Assembly (NCBI RefSeq): GCF_900106645.1
Contig: NZ_FNMV01000017.1
Coordinates: 1 to 64,000, forward strand
DNA: 64,000 nt
Direction of reading: 5' to 3'
Source: Flavobacterium degerlachei
GTDB taxonomy: Bacteria; Bacteroidota; Bacteroidia; Flavobacteriales; Flavobacteriaceae
This document shows positions 43,289-53,618 of this stretch, piece after piece. Position 1 is the first letter of the stretch. Each line of letters starts with the position of its first letter. The notes beneath the pieces were generated by a model. It ran no database searches. It saw only the letters and a program-made list of their open reading frames with translations, and was not told the origin of the DNA. The position numbers and the translations under genes are program-made.

Positions 43289-43321
43289 TTTAAATTATTT
43301 ATCGAATTATTAAAGTGTAAG

Positions 43322-43354
43322 AAATACCTTTTACCATTATGGTAAAAGGTATTT
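43322..43354 (+). terminator. rho-independent terminator after the helicase gene
   Basis: AAATACCTTTTACC (43322-43335) pairs perfectly with GGTAAAAGGTATTT (43341-43354) over a 5-base loop, followed by a T tract. Confidence 0.9.
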
Positions 43355-43468
43355 TTTTATTAGGTAAAACCTTAATACAGAGTTAATTAAGTGTTATTTT
43401 TTTTGAAATAGGCATTTTACTTTTGTAAATTTAATTAAATGATTAACAAACCTTTAAATAATTAAATT

Positions 43469-43945
43469 ATGAAAACTTTAGTAAAAAGAAATGGCTTCTC
43501 GCCTGTAGTTACAAGTCCGTTTTTACCATCAGTAGATGCGTTTTTTGATGATTTCGCACCATTAGACCTAATGGATTGGAGCGATCGAAATCTCGCTTCA
43601 ATAGGTAGCAATTTGCCGTCAGTAAACTTAAAAGAAACGGATAAAAAAATCGAAATTGAATTGGCAGCTCCCGGCTTAAAAAAGCAAGACTTTAAAGTGG
43701 AAGTTGATAATAATATGCTTTCTATATCTTCCGAAAAAGAAGAAGAAAAAGAGGAAACCAGAAAGAAAGACAATTATTATAGAAAAGAATTCAATTACCA
43801 GTCATTCCGCAGATCATTCAGTCTTCCTGACTATGCGGATGAAAATAAAATAACTGCCAATTACAAAGACGGTATCCTTCATGTAGAGATTGATAAAAAA
43901 GAAGGAGCAAAACAAAATATAGCTAAGACAATTGCTATTAAATAA
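43469..43945 (+). CDS. Hsp20 / alpha-crystallin small heat-shock protein
   Basis: A 158-residue chaperone with the alpha-crystallin domain at residues 50-145 (PSVNLKETDKKIEIELAAPGLKKQDFKVEVDNNMLSISSE, then YRKEFNYQSFRRSFSLPDYADENKITANYKDGILHVEI). It holds unfolding proteins under heat or other stress without ATP. It is monocistronic; a strong hairpin terminator follows. Confidence 0.95.
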   Translation: MKTLVKRNGFSPVVTSPFLPSVDAFFDDFAPLDLMDWSDRNLASIGSNLPSVNLKETDKKIEIELAAPGLKKQDFKVEVDNNMLSISSEKEEEKEETRKKDNYYRKEFNYQSFRRSFSLPDYADENKITANYKDGILHVEIDKKEGAKQNIAKTIAIK

Positions 43946-43986
43946 AAACATCAAGCTTCACAATCAAAAAAAGTCTTGCTAAAATT

Positions 43987-44019
43987 AATCGTAAAATCAT
44001 TTAAAATGATTTTGCGATT
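43987..44019 (+). terminator. terminator between hsp20 and the hybrid kinase
   Basis: AATCGTAAAATCAT (43987-44000) pairs with ATGATTTTGCGATT (44006-44019), one G-T pair, with a T tract after it. It also faces the convergent kinase gene. Confidence 0.8.
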
Positions 44020-44038
44020 TTTTTTACAACAAGAATTA

Positions 44039-46252
44039 TCACACCAGCGTACCTTCTTTAACTTTATATATCAGTTGATTTATCGTTTTAACTAACAGCG
44101 AAACTGCAAATGGCTTAATAAGAATATCGTTAATTCCAGCAGAAATAGCTTCTTCTGAAATCTCTTCTTTATCATAAGCCGTTAAAGCGATAACAGGAGT
44201 ATCAATACCTTTTTTACGAATTCTCCTAGTGGTCTCAAAGCCGTTCATTAATGGCATGTTTATGTCCATTAGAATAACATCAAACTGTGCTGTTTCAAGA
44301 ATTTCTAGCGCTGACAATCCGGAATCTACAACTGTACATTTATAGTTGTGCTTTTCGATAATCTTTTTAGTCACTAACTGATTTATAGCATTATCATCTA
44401 CTACCAAAACTTTAAACATTTGCCCAGTCGTCAAATCAACTTGGATGTTATTTATTAAGCTAGTAGTTTTTATAGTATCGTAATCAAAGGCAATAGTAAA
44501 GGTAAATGTTGTTCCCTCACCTATTTTACTTTCAAGAGAAATGGTGCTATTAAATAGCTCTAGCAAACGTTTCACAATTGATAGTCCTAACCCAGTTCCT
44601 TGATAGTCTATTTCTTTCCTTCCTATTTGAACAAATTTTTCAAATATTTTTTCCTGATCTTCTTCGGCAATTCCTACTCCATTATCTTGAATCTTAAATT
44701 CAATATAATGCAATCTATTTTCTATTTTTATCAAATGTGCATTAATATTTATATCCCCATTCTTTGTGAACTTTAATGCATTACTAACTAAGTTTATTAG
44801 AATTTGTGAGAATCTCAGTTTGTCGCCAATTAAATATTCTGGGATTTTAGGATCAATATTAACATTTATAGAATTAGAATGATTCTTAGCAATAAATGAC
44901 AAAGAATTTTTAATCATATTAATTTCATCCGCAATATTAAAGGTCAGGTTTTCAAGAACGATCCTGTTTTCTTCTATTTTATTGATCTGAAGAACATCAT
45001 TAACTAACGACAATAAATACCTAGCTGAAAATTTAAGAGAACTTAAATGTGGACTATTGGCTAATTCCTTATGTTCATCTAGCAACATATTAGTTATCCC
45101 TAAAACTCCATATAAAGGAGTTCTTAGCTCATGAGTAATTGTCGAAACAAACTGTGATTTAAGTTGTGATGCTACTTCAGCCTTTTCCTTAGCGGTACTC
45201 AATTGCTCATTGGCAACGATAAGCTCGGAGTTCTTCTTTTTCTTAAAGTTATAATTTTTATACAGAGAGTAAATTAAAAGTAAAAATACTCCTGAAATAA
45301 TCAAAAATAGAATCACAATAATTCTGGATTGCTGTAGGCTCTTGTATTGCAATTCATTTTCATGCTCAATAACATCTACTTTTCTTTTGTATTCATCTAA
45401 TTCAAGATTAACACCTGCTGCATTAGCTTTCTTTTGCCTATCTGAATTATCGAGATCCGCTTTAATTTTGTTGAATAAAACTAAGTTTTCATAAGCTTCC
45501 TTATAATTACCCATTTTCATCAATAACATCGCATACTCCTCGTGCGAATAGGACAAATCCCATTTCTGATCACCTTCATTACCTAACTTAATAGCTTCTA
45601 AAAAGAATGATTTTGCTTTTTTATATTCCGCTTTTTCCCCATAATACATTCCATTAAGCATATTTAAAGCAACCATTGTTGTTTTATCTCCGTACTTGCT
45701 TTTGTAGGTATTGATGAAATCAAGATAAGACTTCCCTTTTTCGAAATTTTTAGTATAAAAATAAGCCCAAGCTAAATTTAATTCTGTAATAAAGACCTGA
45801 CTAGTATCAGCTATTTTATAACCATATTCTAGTGACTTCTTATAATAATTTAGTCCTTTATCAAATTGTTTTTTTTCAAAACAATAGATGTTACCTAGAT
45901 TATTATTAAATGCATGCTTAATGGTATCATTCCTTGTTTTATCAGCATATACCAAACCTTTCTTATAATAAAAAACTGCTTTTTCATATTCAAACAAATC
46001 CTCATAAGTAGAGGCTATATTTTTATAGGACCTCGCGATAAGGTAATCATCATTTATCGTCAAAGCTTGCTGTAAGGCAAGTCTTGAGGTTATAAAAGAT
46101 TTTTCATAATTGGCCTCACTTAAGTAACATTCGGCCTCTTTTGCTAATACTGTTATTTTCTTTCTTGTAGGTAAATTCGATCCGGTAATGGTTTTATTAC
46201 CGAACATATTCGAAGAAATTAAAATAAATAAAAGAATCCGTACGTAAAACAT
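44039..46252 (-). CDS. TPR hybrid histidine kinase with receiver domain
   Basis: A 737-residue protein: signal peptide, tetratricopeptide repeats over residues about 30-260 (for example IARSYKNIASTYEDLFEYEKAVFYYKKG), a membrane helix (IIVILFLIISGVFLLLIYSLY), a coiled coil, HisKA with STITHELRTPLYGVLG, HATPase with NLVSNALKFT, DNGVGI and GTGLGLSIVKRL, and a C-terminal receiver domain (VLVVDDNAINQLV, phosphoacceptor in VILMDINMPLMNGFE, Lys in DILIKPF). The receiver has no output domain, so it may pass phosphate on to a separate phosphotransfer protein. The 240 bases upstream are AT-rich and hold nothing recognisable. Confidence 0.92.
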   Translation of the reverse strand: MFYVRILLFILISSNMFGNKTITGSNLPTRKKITVLAKEAECYLSEANYEKSFITSRLALQQALTINDDYLIARSYKNIASTYEDLFEYEKAVFYYKKGLVYADKTRNDTIKHAFNNNLGNIYCFEKKQFDKGLNYYKKSLEYGYKIADTSQVFITELNLAWAYFYTKNFEKGKSYLDFINTYKSKYGDKTTMVALNMLNGMYYGEKAEYKKAKSFFLEAIKLGNEGDQKWDLSYSHEEYAMLLMKMGNYKEAYENLVLFNKIKADLDNSDRQKKANAAGVNLELDEYKRKVDVIEHENELQYKSLQQSRIIVILFLIISGVFLLLIYSLYKNYNFKKKKNSELIVANEQLSTAKEKAEVASQLKSQFVSTITHELRTPLYGVLGITNMLLDEHKELANSPHLSSLKFSARYLLSLVNDVLQINKIEENRIVLENLTFNIADEINMIKNSLSFIAKNHSNSINVNIDPKIPEYLIGDKLRFSQILINLVSNALKFTKNGDININAHLIKIENRLHYIEFKIQDNGVGIAEEDQEKIFEKFVQIGRKEIDYQGTGLGLSIVKRLLELFNSTISLESKIGEGTTFTFTIAFDYDTIKTTSLINNIQVDLTTGQMFKVLVVDDNAINQLVTKKIIEKHNYKCTVVDSGLSALEILETAQFDVILMDINMPLMNGFETTRRIRKKGIDTPVIALTAYDKEEISEEAISAGINDILIKPFAVSLLVKTINQLIYKVKEGTLV

Positions 46253-46494
46253 AAGTAGCTATTGGATTACAAACATACATTTATATAATTGATGTTTAAC
46301 AATTTTAATGAATTAAGTATTAACAAATTAATAAATTATTTCAATTTCTTTGAACTAAATAAATAGACGAACCAAACTATTAACTAAAAATTCTCCCAAA
46401 ATAAAATCTTTGATATCAAAAGTAAACTCAAGTCCTAAACTCCATCCTTAAAACACTTAATTATCAAATATATCTTATTTAAAATCTCACGAAA

Positions 46495-47775
46495 TTAAAA
46501 TCCCTTGGGAGTCTTTAATTTCCCAACTGATTTTGCGACAATCGTTGCTATTGTAGAATCACTGGTGACATTGACAACTGTTCTACACATGTCTAATGGT
46601 CTATCTATTGCAAAAATAAGTGCTAATCCAGCTTCTGGAATCCCAGCTTGGCCAAGAACAATTACTAGCATCACCATACCAGCACTAGGAACTGCAGCAG
46701 AGCCTATAGATGCCAAAGTTGCGGTAACAACAATCATCAACTGGGTCTGCAGGTCTAATGCTTCAGGAAGCATAGCCTGTGCTATAAAAATTGCTGCTAC
46801 TGCCTGATACAAGCTTGTCCCGTCCATATTTACCGTTGCTCCCAGTGGTAATACAAAACTAGATACTTCTTCGTCAACACCAAGATTCTCCGTCACACAT
46901 TCCATCGTAACAGGAAGTGTAGCTGCACTAGAGCTTGTAGAAAAAGCAAGAAGTTGGGCTGGGGCGATTGCTTTAAAAAATTTAATAGGATTTACTTTAG
47001 CGAAAATCATCAATAAAGTAGGATAGAATACAAATGCCATTATAAACAAGCCTAATAACACGGTCAAACCATAAATTCCAAGGGCACCTAAAGTCGAAAA
47101 ATCAGGGATTTCGACCATCAAAGCAGCCATCAGAGCGAAAACACCATAAGGAGAAAATAACATTATGATATCAATTATCTTCATGATTACCTCATTCATT
47201 CCTTTAAAGAAATCTACAACCGGCTTAGCTTTTTTCTCTTCAATTAAAATCAGACCAATTCCAATAAGAATTACAAAAAATATCACTTTTAACATACTAC
47301 CGTTATCGCTCAATGCACTAAAGAAATTTTCTGGAACAATATCTATTAAAGGCTGAAGCGGCCCACTGTTCTTGGCTTTAACCGCCAATTCAATTTTTTG
47401 CGAAGCATCTCCAGAAAAATTTTCAATCAAAGTTTCTCTCGATACGTCATTGATATATCTACCTGGTTTAATTAAATTAGCCAATACTAAACCAATAGTA
47501 ACTGCTACTACTGTTGAGCATAAATAAAATAATACCGTTCTACTACCTAGTTTAGAAAGTTTAGAAATATCTTTCAAATCAGCTAATCCTACTATCAAAG
47601 AAACTACTATTAATGGAACAGCTATCATTTTAAGCAGATTGATAAAAACAGTACCAAAAGGTTTAATCCAATCGACTACCAATCCATTTTGTTCTAAATT
47701 TTTCATTAATAATCCGAACAGTAGCCCTAAGATCATTCCTATCAGAATTTTCCAATGCATTGCGAGATTTTTCAT
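46495..47775 (-). CDS. dicarboxylate/amino acid:cation symporter (DAACS)
   Basis: A 426-residue secondary transporter of the GltP/DctA family (glutamate, aspartate or C4-dicarboxylates with Na+ or H+). The family motifs are visible: the serine-rich hairpin LLAFSTSSSAATLPVT, the PLGATVNMDGTSLYQAVAAIF segment and the substrate-binding VNVTSDSTIATIVAKSV near the end. Eight membrane helices are predicted by hydrophobicity. It is next to a second member of the same family, 81 bases away on the same strand. Confidence 0.93.
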   Translation of the reverse strand: MKNLAMHWKILIGMILGLLFGLLMKNLEQNGLVVDWIKPFGTVFINLLKMIAVPLIVVSLIVGLADLKDISKLSKLGSRTVLFYLCSTVVAVTIGLVLANLIKPGRYINDVSRETLIENFSGDASQKIELAVKAKNSGPLQPLIDIVPENFFSALSDNGSMLKVIFFVILIGIGLILIEEKKAKPVVDFFKGMNEVIMKIIDIIMLFSPYGVFALMAALMVEIPDFSTLGALGIYGLTVLLGLFIMAFVFYPTLLMIFAKVNPIKFFKAIAPAQLLAFSTSSSAATLPVTMECVTENLGVDEEVSSFVLPLGATVNMDGTSLYQAVAAIFIAQAMLPEALDLQTQLMIVVTATLASIGSAAVPSAGMVMLVIVLGQAGIPEAGLALIFAIDRPLDMCRTVVNVTSDSTIATIVAKSVGKLKTPKGF

Positions 47776-47823
47776 ATCTTATTTTTTTACTTTATTATAT
47801 AAACTGAATGTGTAAAAATAAAA

Positions 47824-47847
47824 AAACTCCTCAAAATTGAGGAGTTT
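47824..47847. terminator. terminator hairpin between the two symporter genes
   Basis: AAACTCCTC (47824-47832) and GAGGAGTTT (47839-47847) form a perfect stem with a 6-base loop, with A and T tracts. It should end transcription of the upstream symporter, making the two genes separate units. Confidence 0.85.
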
Positions 47848-47856
47848 CTATTAAAT

Positions 47857-49140
47857 TTACTCTGATGGAATTATATCTATTTCATTATTTTCTTCCCATT
47901 GTCCTACCACCGATGTGGCTAAAGCATTCCCTAAAACATTAGTTGCGCTTCGGAACATATCACAAAAATGATCAATTGGTAATATTAGCGCTATCCCTTC
48001 AATAGGAATATCAAACATTCCACAAGTTGCTGCAACAACCACTAAACTGGCTCTTGGTACTCCTGCAATTCCTTTACTGGTAAGCATCAATACTAAAAGC
48101 ATGGTCATTTGCGTCCCCAAGTCCAAGTGTACACCGTAAGCTTGCGCAATGAAAATACTGGCAAAAGTCATGTACATCATACTACCGTCAAGGTTAAAAG
48201 AATAACCTAATGGCAACATAAATGAAACGATTTTATCTTTCACTCCGAAACGTTCTAATTCTTCCGTTAACTTTGGAAAAACAGCTTCGCTACTCGTTGT
48301 CCCAAATGCAATAATTAAAGGACTTACAATTCGCTTCAACAATACAGTCATTCTGCTTTTAAGGAAAATATAACCAACAAGGATTAATAAAATCCAAAGT
48401 GAAGAAATTCCAATTAAAAAGGAACCGAAAAATTTGAAATAGGTTATAGCCAATTCTTGAAAATCCCTAACTGCAAAAACTCCTGCTATGGCACCAAATA
48501 CACCAATTGGTGCAAAGTTCATTACGTAGTTCACCATTTTCAAAATGATATGAGACATTTTGTCTAAACCATTTACAACAGGTTTTACATAATCTCCTAT
48601 AGAAGCCGCTGCTAAACCGAAAAAAATGGAAAATACTACAATTTGAAGAATTTCATTCGTTGCCATTGCTTCAAAAATACTTTTTGGCACAATATGTTCG
48701 ATGAAATTTTCGAAGGAAATACTTTGAGTTTTAGCTGCAACTTCGGATGCTGATGTCAAATCAACATTCGATAAATTAAGTCCAACCCCAGGTTCTAGTA
48801 TGTTCACAAAAAACATACCCAATAATAGTGAAATAAAAGAAGCTGTAAAAAACCACCCTAGTGCTTTTCCTCCAATTCTACCCACAGCACTTACATTTCC
48901 AAGTTTTGCTATCCCTACAACTAGTGTGGTGAATACCAATGGAGAAATAATCATTTGAACCAACCGAATAAAAACGGTGGCAAGTATTTTTATTTTATTA
49001 CTAAATCCCAAAGCAGCTTCAGCTGAGATTGTATTATGAATAATAATACCTAAAATCCCCCCTAATAACATTGCTATTAATATCTGGGTAGTTAGGTTAG
49101 CGAAAATAGATTTCTTCTGCGTTTCTTGGGTTGTGGTCAT
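47857..49140 (-). CDS. dicarboxylate/amino acid:cation symporter (DAACS), second copy
   Basis: A 427-residue member of the same family as the previous gene but clearly diverged. The serine hairpin reads LIIAFGTTSSEAVFPKL, the core motif is MLPLGYSFNLDGSMMYMTFASIF, and the C-terminal site is RSATNVLGNALATSVV. GTTSSE with FNLDG is typical of C4-dicarboxylate (DctA-like) carriers, whereas the neighbour's STSSSAATLP with VNMDG is closer to glutamate/aspartate carriers; this distinction is a hint only. Confidence 0.92.
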   Translation of the reverse strand: MTTTQETQKKSIFANLTTQILIAMLLGGILGIIIHNTISAEAALGFSNKIKILATVFIRLVQMIISPLVFTTLVVGIAKLGNVSAVGRIGGKALGWFFTASFISLLLGMFFVNILEPGVGLNLSNVDLTSASEVAAKTQSISFENFIEHIVPKSIFEAMATNEILQIVVFSIFFGLAAASIGDYVKPVVNGLDKMSHIILKMVNYVMNFAPIGVFGAIAGVFAVRDFQELAITYFKFFGSFLIGISSLWILLILVGYIFLKSRMTVLLKRIVSPLIIAFGTTSSEAVFPKLTEELERFGVKDKIVSFMLPLGYSFNLDGSMMYMTFASIFIAQAYGVHLDLGTQMTMLLVLMLTSKGIAGVPRASLVVVAATCGMFDIPIEGIALILPIDHFCDMFRSATNVLGNALATSVVGQWEENNEIDIIPSE

Positions 49141-49167
49141 TTAATTGGTTATTGTTTTTGGTTTTGT

Positions 49168-50232
49168 TTATTTACTATAGGTTTTGTTTATTAAATAAAA
49201 ATCAGCAAGAACTATCGCTGCCATGGCTTCTACAATAGGAACTGCTCTTGGTACCACACAAGGATCGTGACGTCCTTTTCCAGTCATTTCAGTTATATTT
49301 CCTTTATTGTCAAGAGATTCTTGTTTTTGCATAATGGTTGCGACTGGTTTAAACGCCACTCGGAAATAAATATCCATACCATTACTGATACCACCTTGAA
49401 TTCCTCCAGATAGGTTGGTTTTAGTAGTTCCGTCAGGGTTGTATAAATCATTATGCTCACTACCTTTCATTTTGGCACCGCAAAATCCGCTACCATATTC
49501 AAATCCTTTTACAGCATTTATGGATAGCATTGCTTTACCTAGTTCAGCATGAAGCTTATCAAAAACAGGCTCGCCTAATCCTACAGGAACATTTTGAATA
49601 ACACAGGTTACGGTTCCTCCTACAGTATTACCCTCTTTTCGAATTTCACGGATGTAATCTTCCATTACCATCGCCATCTCTTCATCTGGACATCGTACAG
49701 GATTGTTTTCTGTTTCAGAAAAATCTAAATCTTGATACGGTTTTTCTAAAAAAATAGGCCCTACAGAAGATACATAGGCATTAATTTTAATCTCAGGTAA
49801 CATCTGTTTTGCAATTGCACCAGCAACTACTCTACTTGCTGTTTCACGAGCAGAACTTCTTCCACCACCTCTATAATCACGTACACCGTACTTTTTATCA
49901 TAAACATAATCAGCATGGCTAGGTCTATAATTGTCCTTTATGTGAGAATAATCATCTGATTTTTGGTTTGTATTTGGAATGATAAAACCTATTGGAGTTC
50001 CTGTCGTTTTACCTTCAAAAATTCCAGATAAAAACTGAACGTCATCTGGTTCTTTTCGTTGTGTAACTATGGCCGATTGACCCGGTTTTCTTCTGGACAT
50101 TTCAAGTTGAATTGCCTCTAAATCTAATTGTATTCCAGATGGACAACCGTCTATAATTCCACCTAAGGCTTCCCCATGTGATTCTCCAAAAGTTGTTACT
50201 CTAAATAGTGATCCGTAGCTATTTCCTGCCAT
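49168..50232 (-). CDS. aroC: chorismate synthase
   Basis: A 354-residue enzyme that makes chorismate from EPSP with reduced flavin. Signatures: [31 protein letters not shown] at the start, [48 protein letters not shown] and the C-terminal [21 protein letters not shown] use the ATG at 50232 (MAGNSYG), the usual beginning of the family; the longer frame adds 24 unrelated residues. Confidence 0.97.
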   Translation of the reverse strand: MAGNSYGSLFRVTTFGESHGEALGGIIDGCPSGIQLDLEAIQLEMSRRKPGQSAIVTQRKEPDDVQFLSGIFEGKTTGTPIGFIIPNTNQKSDDYSHIKDNYRPSHADYVYDKKYGVRDYRGGGRSSARETASRVVAGAIAKQMLPEIKINAYVSSVGPIFLEKPYQDLDFSETENNPVRCPDEEMAMVMEDYIREIRKEGNTVGGTVTCVIQNVPVGLGEPVFDKLHAELGKAMLSINAVKGFEYGSGFCGAKMKGSEHNDLYNPDGTTKTNLSGGIQGGISNGMDIYFRVAFKPVATIMQKQESLDNKGNITEMTGKGRHDPCVVPRAVPIVEAMAAIVLADFYLINKTYSK

Positions 50233-50411
50233 TATAATTAATTTTGAACAAATATATGTTTTATGACCTAAAGTAAAAAATTTAAAAATAGGATTATTTA
50301 ACAATTAGCTAACGTAGTAACGTTACATTTTATTAATGTTAACCAAGAATTGATAACACTCTATTAAAACAAATCCCATCAAGCTATCCTTAAATTTGTG
50401 AAACTTCAAAT

Positions 50412-51254
50412 TTGAATAAATTGAAAAAAAGAAAACTTGATTTAGTAGTAATTTCTGATGCACATCTTGGAACATTTGGAAGTCATGCAATAGAACTCAA
50501 TAAATACCTCTGCTCTATCAAACCGAAGATTTTAGTTTTGAATGGAGATATTATAGATATTTGGCAATTTAGAAAATCTTATTTCCCAAAAACACATCTA
50601 AAAGTTATTCAAAAAATAATAAGCCTAGCAACCAAAGGGACTAAAGTCTATTACATTACAGGTAATCATGATGAGATGCTACGTAAATTTAGTGATATGC
50701 ACATGGGCAATTTTACTCTTGTTGATAAATTAGTATTGGAATTAGATGACAAAAAGGCTTGGATTTTTCATGGTGATGTCTTTGACGCATCAGTACATCA
50801 TGCTAAATGGATTGCTAAATTGGGTGGCTTGGGATACGATTATTTAATCTTAACAAATCGCTTTGTAAATTGGTGTTTAAAAAAAATGGGGAAAGAGCCT
50901 TATTCTTTTTCGAAAAAAATAAAGGCAAGTGTAAAGAAAGCAGTAAAACACATTTCAGACTTTGAACAAACAGCGACTGATATTGCCATCGAAAAAAATT
51001 ATGATTATGTAATCTGTGGCCACATTCACGAACCTAAAATCATAAAAAAAGAAACTAAAAACGGTTCTACCTTATATTTAAATTCTGGAGATTGGGTAGA
51101 AAACCTAACTTCACTAGAATATAATAAAAAACGATGGAAACTACACTATTATAATGAATCGCACTATACTGCAGAGGAAAACCTATTTGAAATGGAGGAC
51201 ATAGTGAGCAACCAAATGATAAAATCACTGCTATTTTCAAAAAAATCAATGTAA
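50412..51254 (+). CDS. UDP-2,3-diacylglucosamine diphosphatase-like metallophosphoesterase
   Basis: A 280-residue calcineurin-type phosphoesterase of the LpxH-like group: LVVISDAHLGTFGSH (metal ligands Asp, His), LNGDIIDIWQF, ITGNHDEMLR, IFHGDVFDAS and VICGHIHEPK. It fits hydrolysis of UDP-2,3-diacylglucosamine in lipid A synthesis, although not all relatives have this activity. No ATG is available; the start is TTG at 50412 or 50421. A -7-like TAAATTTG at 50391-50398 lies only about 15 bases before, so the leader would be very short. Confidence 0.8.
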   Translation: MNKLKKRKLDLVVISDAHLGTFGSHAIELNKYLCSIKPKILVLNGDIIDIWQFRKSYFPKTHLKVIQKIISLATKGTKVYYITGNHDEMLRKFSDMHMGNFTLVDKLVLELDDKKAWIFHGDVFDASVHHAKWIAKLGGLGYDYLILTNRFVNWCLKKMGKEPYSFSKKIKASVKKAVKHISDFEQTATDIAIEKNYDYVICGHIHEPKIIKKETKNGSTLYLNSGDWVENLTSLEYNKKRWKLHYYNESHYTAEENLFEMEDIVSNQMIKSLLFSKKSM

Positions 51255-51441
51255 TTCTATCTTTTTTCGTTAAAAATTAACTTTTAATTATTACACTACA
51301 AAAGCCACCAATACCCTATAAACAGTAAGCTTACTATGTTTTTGAAAAATACAAACATGTGAATTTTGAAACAATTAACATTTATTTTATAATTCCGTAC
51401 GTCTACTGTCGTTGTAAATTTGCGGTAACAAATACTTACTT

Positions 51442-51945
51442 ATGAAAAAAATTATTTTATCTGCTGTTATGCTAATTGGATTAGCATTTAGCGCACAGGC
51501 ACAAGACATATCAAAAAATGCATTAGGACTTCGTTTTGGAGACAATGGTGGATTTGGAGGAGAACTTTCTTACCAAAGAGCTTTATCTGAAAATAATCGT
51601 TTAGAATTAGACTTAGGTTGGAGAAACAGAAGTAACTTCAACAATAATGGTTATGATGACAACGCTATTAAATTAGCAGCATTATACCAATGGGTTTGGA
51701 ACATTGACGGTGGTTTCAACTGGTACGCTGGTGTAGGTGGTGGTGTAGGTAGCTACAATTACGACAACAACGGCAATTCTTACAATGATACATTTGTATT
51801 CGCAGCAGGAGATATCGGTATTGAATATAACTTTGATATCCCATTGTTGATTTCATTAGATTTTAGACCAGAAATTGGTGGAAACGGATACTACAAAAAC
51901 AATTATGGTTCTGATGTAGCATTAGCTCTTAGATACCAATTCTAA
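51442..51945 (+). CDS. outer membrane beta-barrel protein, small
   Basis: A 167-residue secreted protein. The signal peptide (KKIILSAVMLIGLAFSAQAQ) is followed by amphipathic strands separated by Asn/Gly/Asp-rich turns (FGGELSYQRALSENNRLELDLGWRNRSNFNN), and it ends in LRYQF with the terminal Phe required for insertion into the outer membrane, so an eight-stranded barrel is likely. The function is unknown. A -7-like TAAATTTG at 51415-51422 precedes it, and a strong terminator follows. Confidence 0.8.
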   Translation: MKKIILSAVMLIGLAFSAQAQDISKNALGLRFGDNGGFGGELSYQRALSENNRLELDLGWRNRSNFNNNGYDDNAIKLAALYQWVWNIDGGFNWYAGVGGGVGSYNYDNNGNSYNDTFVFAAGDIGIEYNFDIPLLISLDFRPEIGGNGYYKNNYGSDVALALRYQF

Positions 51946-51966
51946 TAAAAAGCACACATTACAAAA

Positions 51967-51992
51967 AAACGCCACTAGAAATAGTGGCGTTT
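51967..51992. terminator. bidirectional terminator after the barrel gene
   Basis: AAACGCCACTA (51967-51977) pairs with TAGTGGCGTTT (51982-51992) over a 4-base GAAA loop, flanked by A and T tracts, serving both convergent genes. Confidence 0.9.
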
Positions 51993-51994
51993 TT

Positions 51995-52423
51995 TTATTT
52001 AATGATAATTTCTTTCTTCGAATTTATTTTGACTACACAAAACGGATAACTAAATCCTTGCGAAACCATCGAACCTAGAACAGGGCTGCTTTCTTTTACG
52101 CTGATAATTATATTTTTATCTGTTTCGACGACGCTTTCAATTGAAATAGAATAACCCCCTGTATTTTTCTCTCCCATATTCAAAATAACAAAATTAGATT
52201 TTTGAACATCTATTGGACTAATTTTGTTTCTTAACTTCTTGTCATTCTGCAACATTCTTATCTCATTTGGTTCTGTAAGAATTTCAAAGAAATGAATGTT
52301 TCCCCCACCGTCACCTTGTTGCGTCAAAACTTCATACAAAACCTTTCGTTCGGTATTTATTGGAGTACTTGCCCCACAAGACACTAACAGTAATGTGAGT
52401 AATGATATACTTATTTTCTTCAT
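51995..52423 (-). CDS. PrcB_C domain lipoprotein
   Basis: A 142-residue lipoprotein (signal ending LLLVSCGAS, Cys16). The C-terminal half (NFVILNMGEKNTGGYSISIESVVETDKNIIISVKESSP, then YPFCVVKI) matches PrcB C-terminal domain, PF14343, named after a partner of the surface protease PrtP in Treponema denticola. No protease gene is adjacent here. The N-terminal half has no recognised domain. It is 31 bases downstream of bshA in the same direction. Confidence 0.75.
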   Translation of the reverse strand: MKKISISLLTLLLVSCGASTPINTERKVLYEVLTQQGDGGGNIHFFEILTEPNEIRMLQNDKKLRNKISPIDVQKSNFVILNMGEKNTGGYSISIESVVETDKNIIISVKESSPVLGSMVSQGFSYPFCVVKINSKKEIIIK

Positions 52424-52454
52424 TTTTTTATAGAGATAGCCACAGCATTAATAC

Positions 52455-53618
52455 CTATTTTGCATCGTTCAACAACTTATTCTTTTTCGAATATTTCTTT
52501 ATTGCTTTTTGATATAGATCTACATATAATGGTAAGATATTTTTAATATCAAACTTTTTTGCCACTTCTAAGGCATTTTCCTTGAACTTTAAAAGTGTAG
52601 CATCCTCTTTTAATATTTTCAAAGCGTTTTCTGCCATCTCATCAGTATCGCCAACATTACTCAAATAACCTGAAACCCCTTCAAAATTCACTTCAGATAA
52701 TCCTCCTGAATTACTTGAAATGACAGGAACGCTCCAAGCCATTGCCTCTAATGCAGCTAGACCAAAACTTTCTGTTTCTGACGGTAATAAAAACAGATCC
52801 GTATAACTCAAGATCTTATCAATCTCATTACTGTTCCCAAAAAAGATTACTTTATCTAAAATTCCTAATTCTTGACATAAATACTCCGCTTTTTCCTTTT
52901 CAGGTCCGTCACCAACCATCATTAACTTAGCAGGAATTTCCTTTTGAATTTTATAAAATATTTTTATAACATCAGGAATCCTTTTTACTTTCCTAAAATT
53001 ACTTATGTGTGTAATAATACGCTCACTTGGTTTTGCCATAACGGAACGGTGACAAGCAATACTAGGATCCGTATTATTTTTATCCAATTCAATAAAATTA
53101 GGAATCACATGGATATCTTTTTTTATGTTGAATAATTTATAAGTGTCGTCTTTTAAACTTTGGGAAACTGAAGTCACCACATCTGATTTATTAATACTAA
53201 AACTTACTGCTGGCTTATAGAAAGGATGATTCCCAACCAAAGTAATATCCGTACCGTGCAGCGTAGTCACCATAGGAATTTCAATACCTTCATCTTTTAG
53301 CATTTGCTTAGCCATATATCCTGCATAAGCGTGCGGAATGGCATAATGAACATGCAATACCTCAATTTTGTAAAGTTTTACCATATCCACTAATTTGCTA
53401 GATAAAGCCAATTCATAAGGTTGATAGTGAAACAACGGATATTCAGGAACATTTACCTCATGGTAATGCACATTTGGATTTAACAACGCCAATCGTACTG
53501 GCTGGCTATATGTAATAAAGTGAACCTCATGACCATGACGAGCTAATTCAAGACCTAACTCTGTAGCGACAACGCCACTTCCACCAAAAGTGGGATAACA
53601 AACTATTGCAATTCTCAT
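52455..53618 (-). CDS. bshA: N-acetyl-alpha-D-glucosaminyl L-malate synthase
   Basis: A 387-residue GT4 glycosyltransferase that joins N-acetylglucosamine from its UDP-sugar to L-malate, the first step of bacillithiol synthesis. It begins MRIAIVCYPTFGGSGVVATELGLELARHGHEVHFITYSQP, the classical BshA start; the VVTTLHGTDITLVG block and ESFGLAALEAMAWSVPVISSNSGG complete it. BshB and BshC are not in the window. Bacillithiol would be the thiol used by the persulfide enzymes at 17-20 kb; that link is inference. Confidence 0.95.
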   Translation of the reverse strand: MRIAIVCYPTFGGSGVVATELGLELARHGHEVHFITYSQPVRLALLNPNVHYHEVNVPEYPLFHYQPYELALSSKLVDMVKLYKIEVLHVHYAIPHAYAGYMAKQMLKDEGIEIPMVTTLHGTDITLVGNHPFYKPAVSFSINKSDVVTSVSQSLKDDTYKLFNIKKDIHVIPNFIELDKNNTDPSIACHRSVMAKPSERIITHISNFRKVKRIPDVIKIFYKIQKEIPAKLMMVGDGPEKEKAEYLCQELGILDKVIFFGNSNEIDKILSYTDLFLLPSETESFGLAALEAMAWSVPVISSNSGGLSEVNFEGVSGYLSNVGDTDEMAENALKILKEDATLLKFKENALEVAKKFDIKNILPLYVDLYQKAIKKYSKKNKLLNDAK

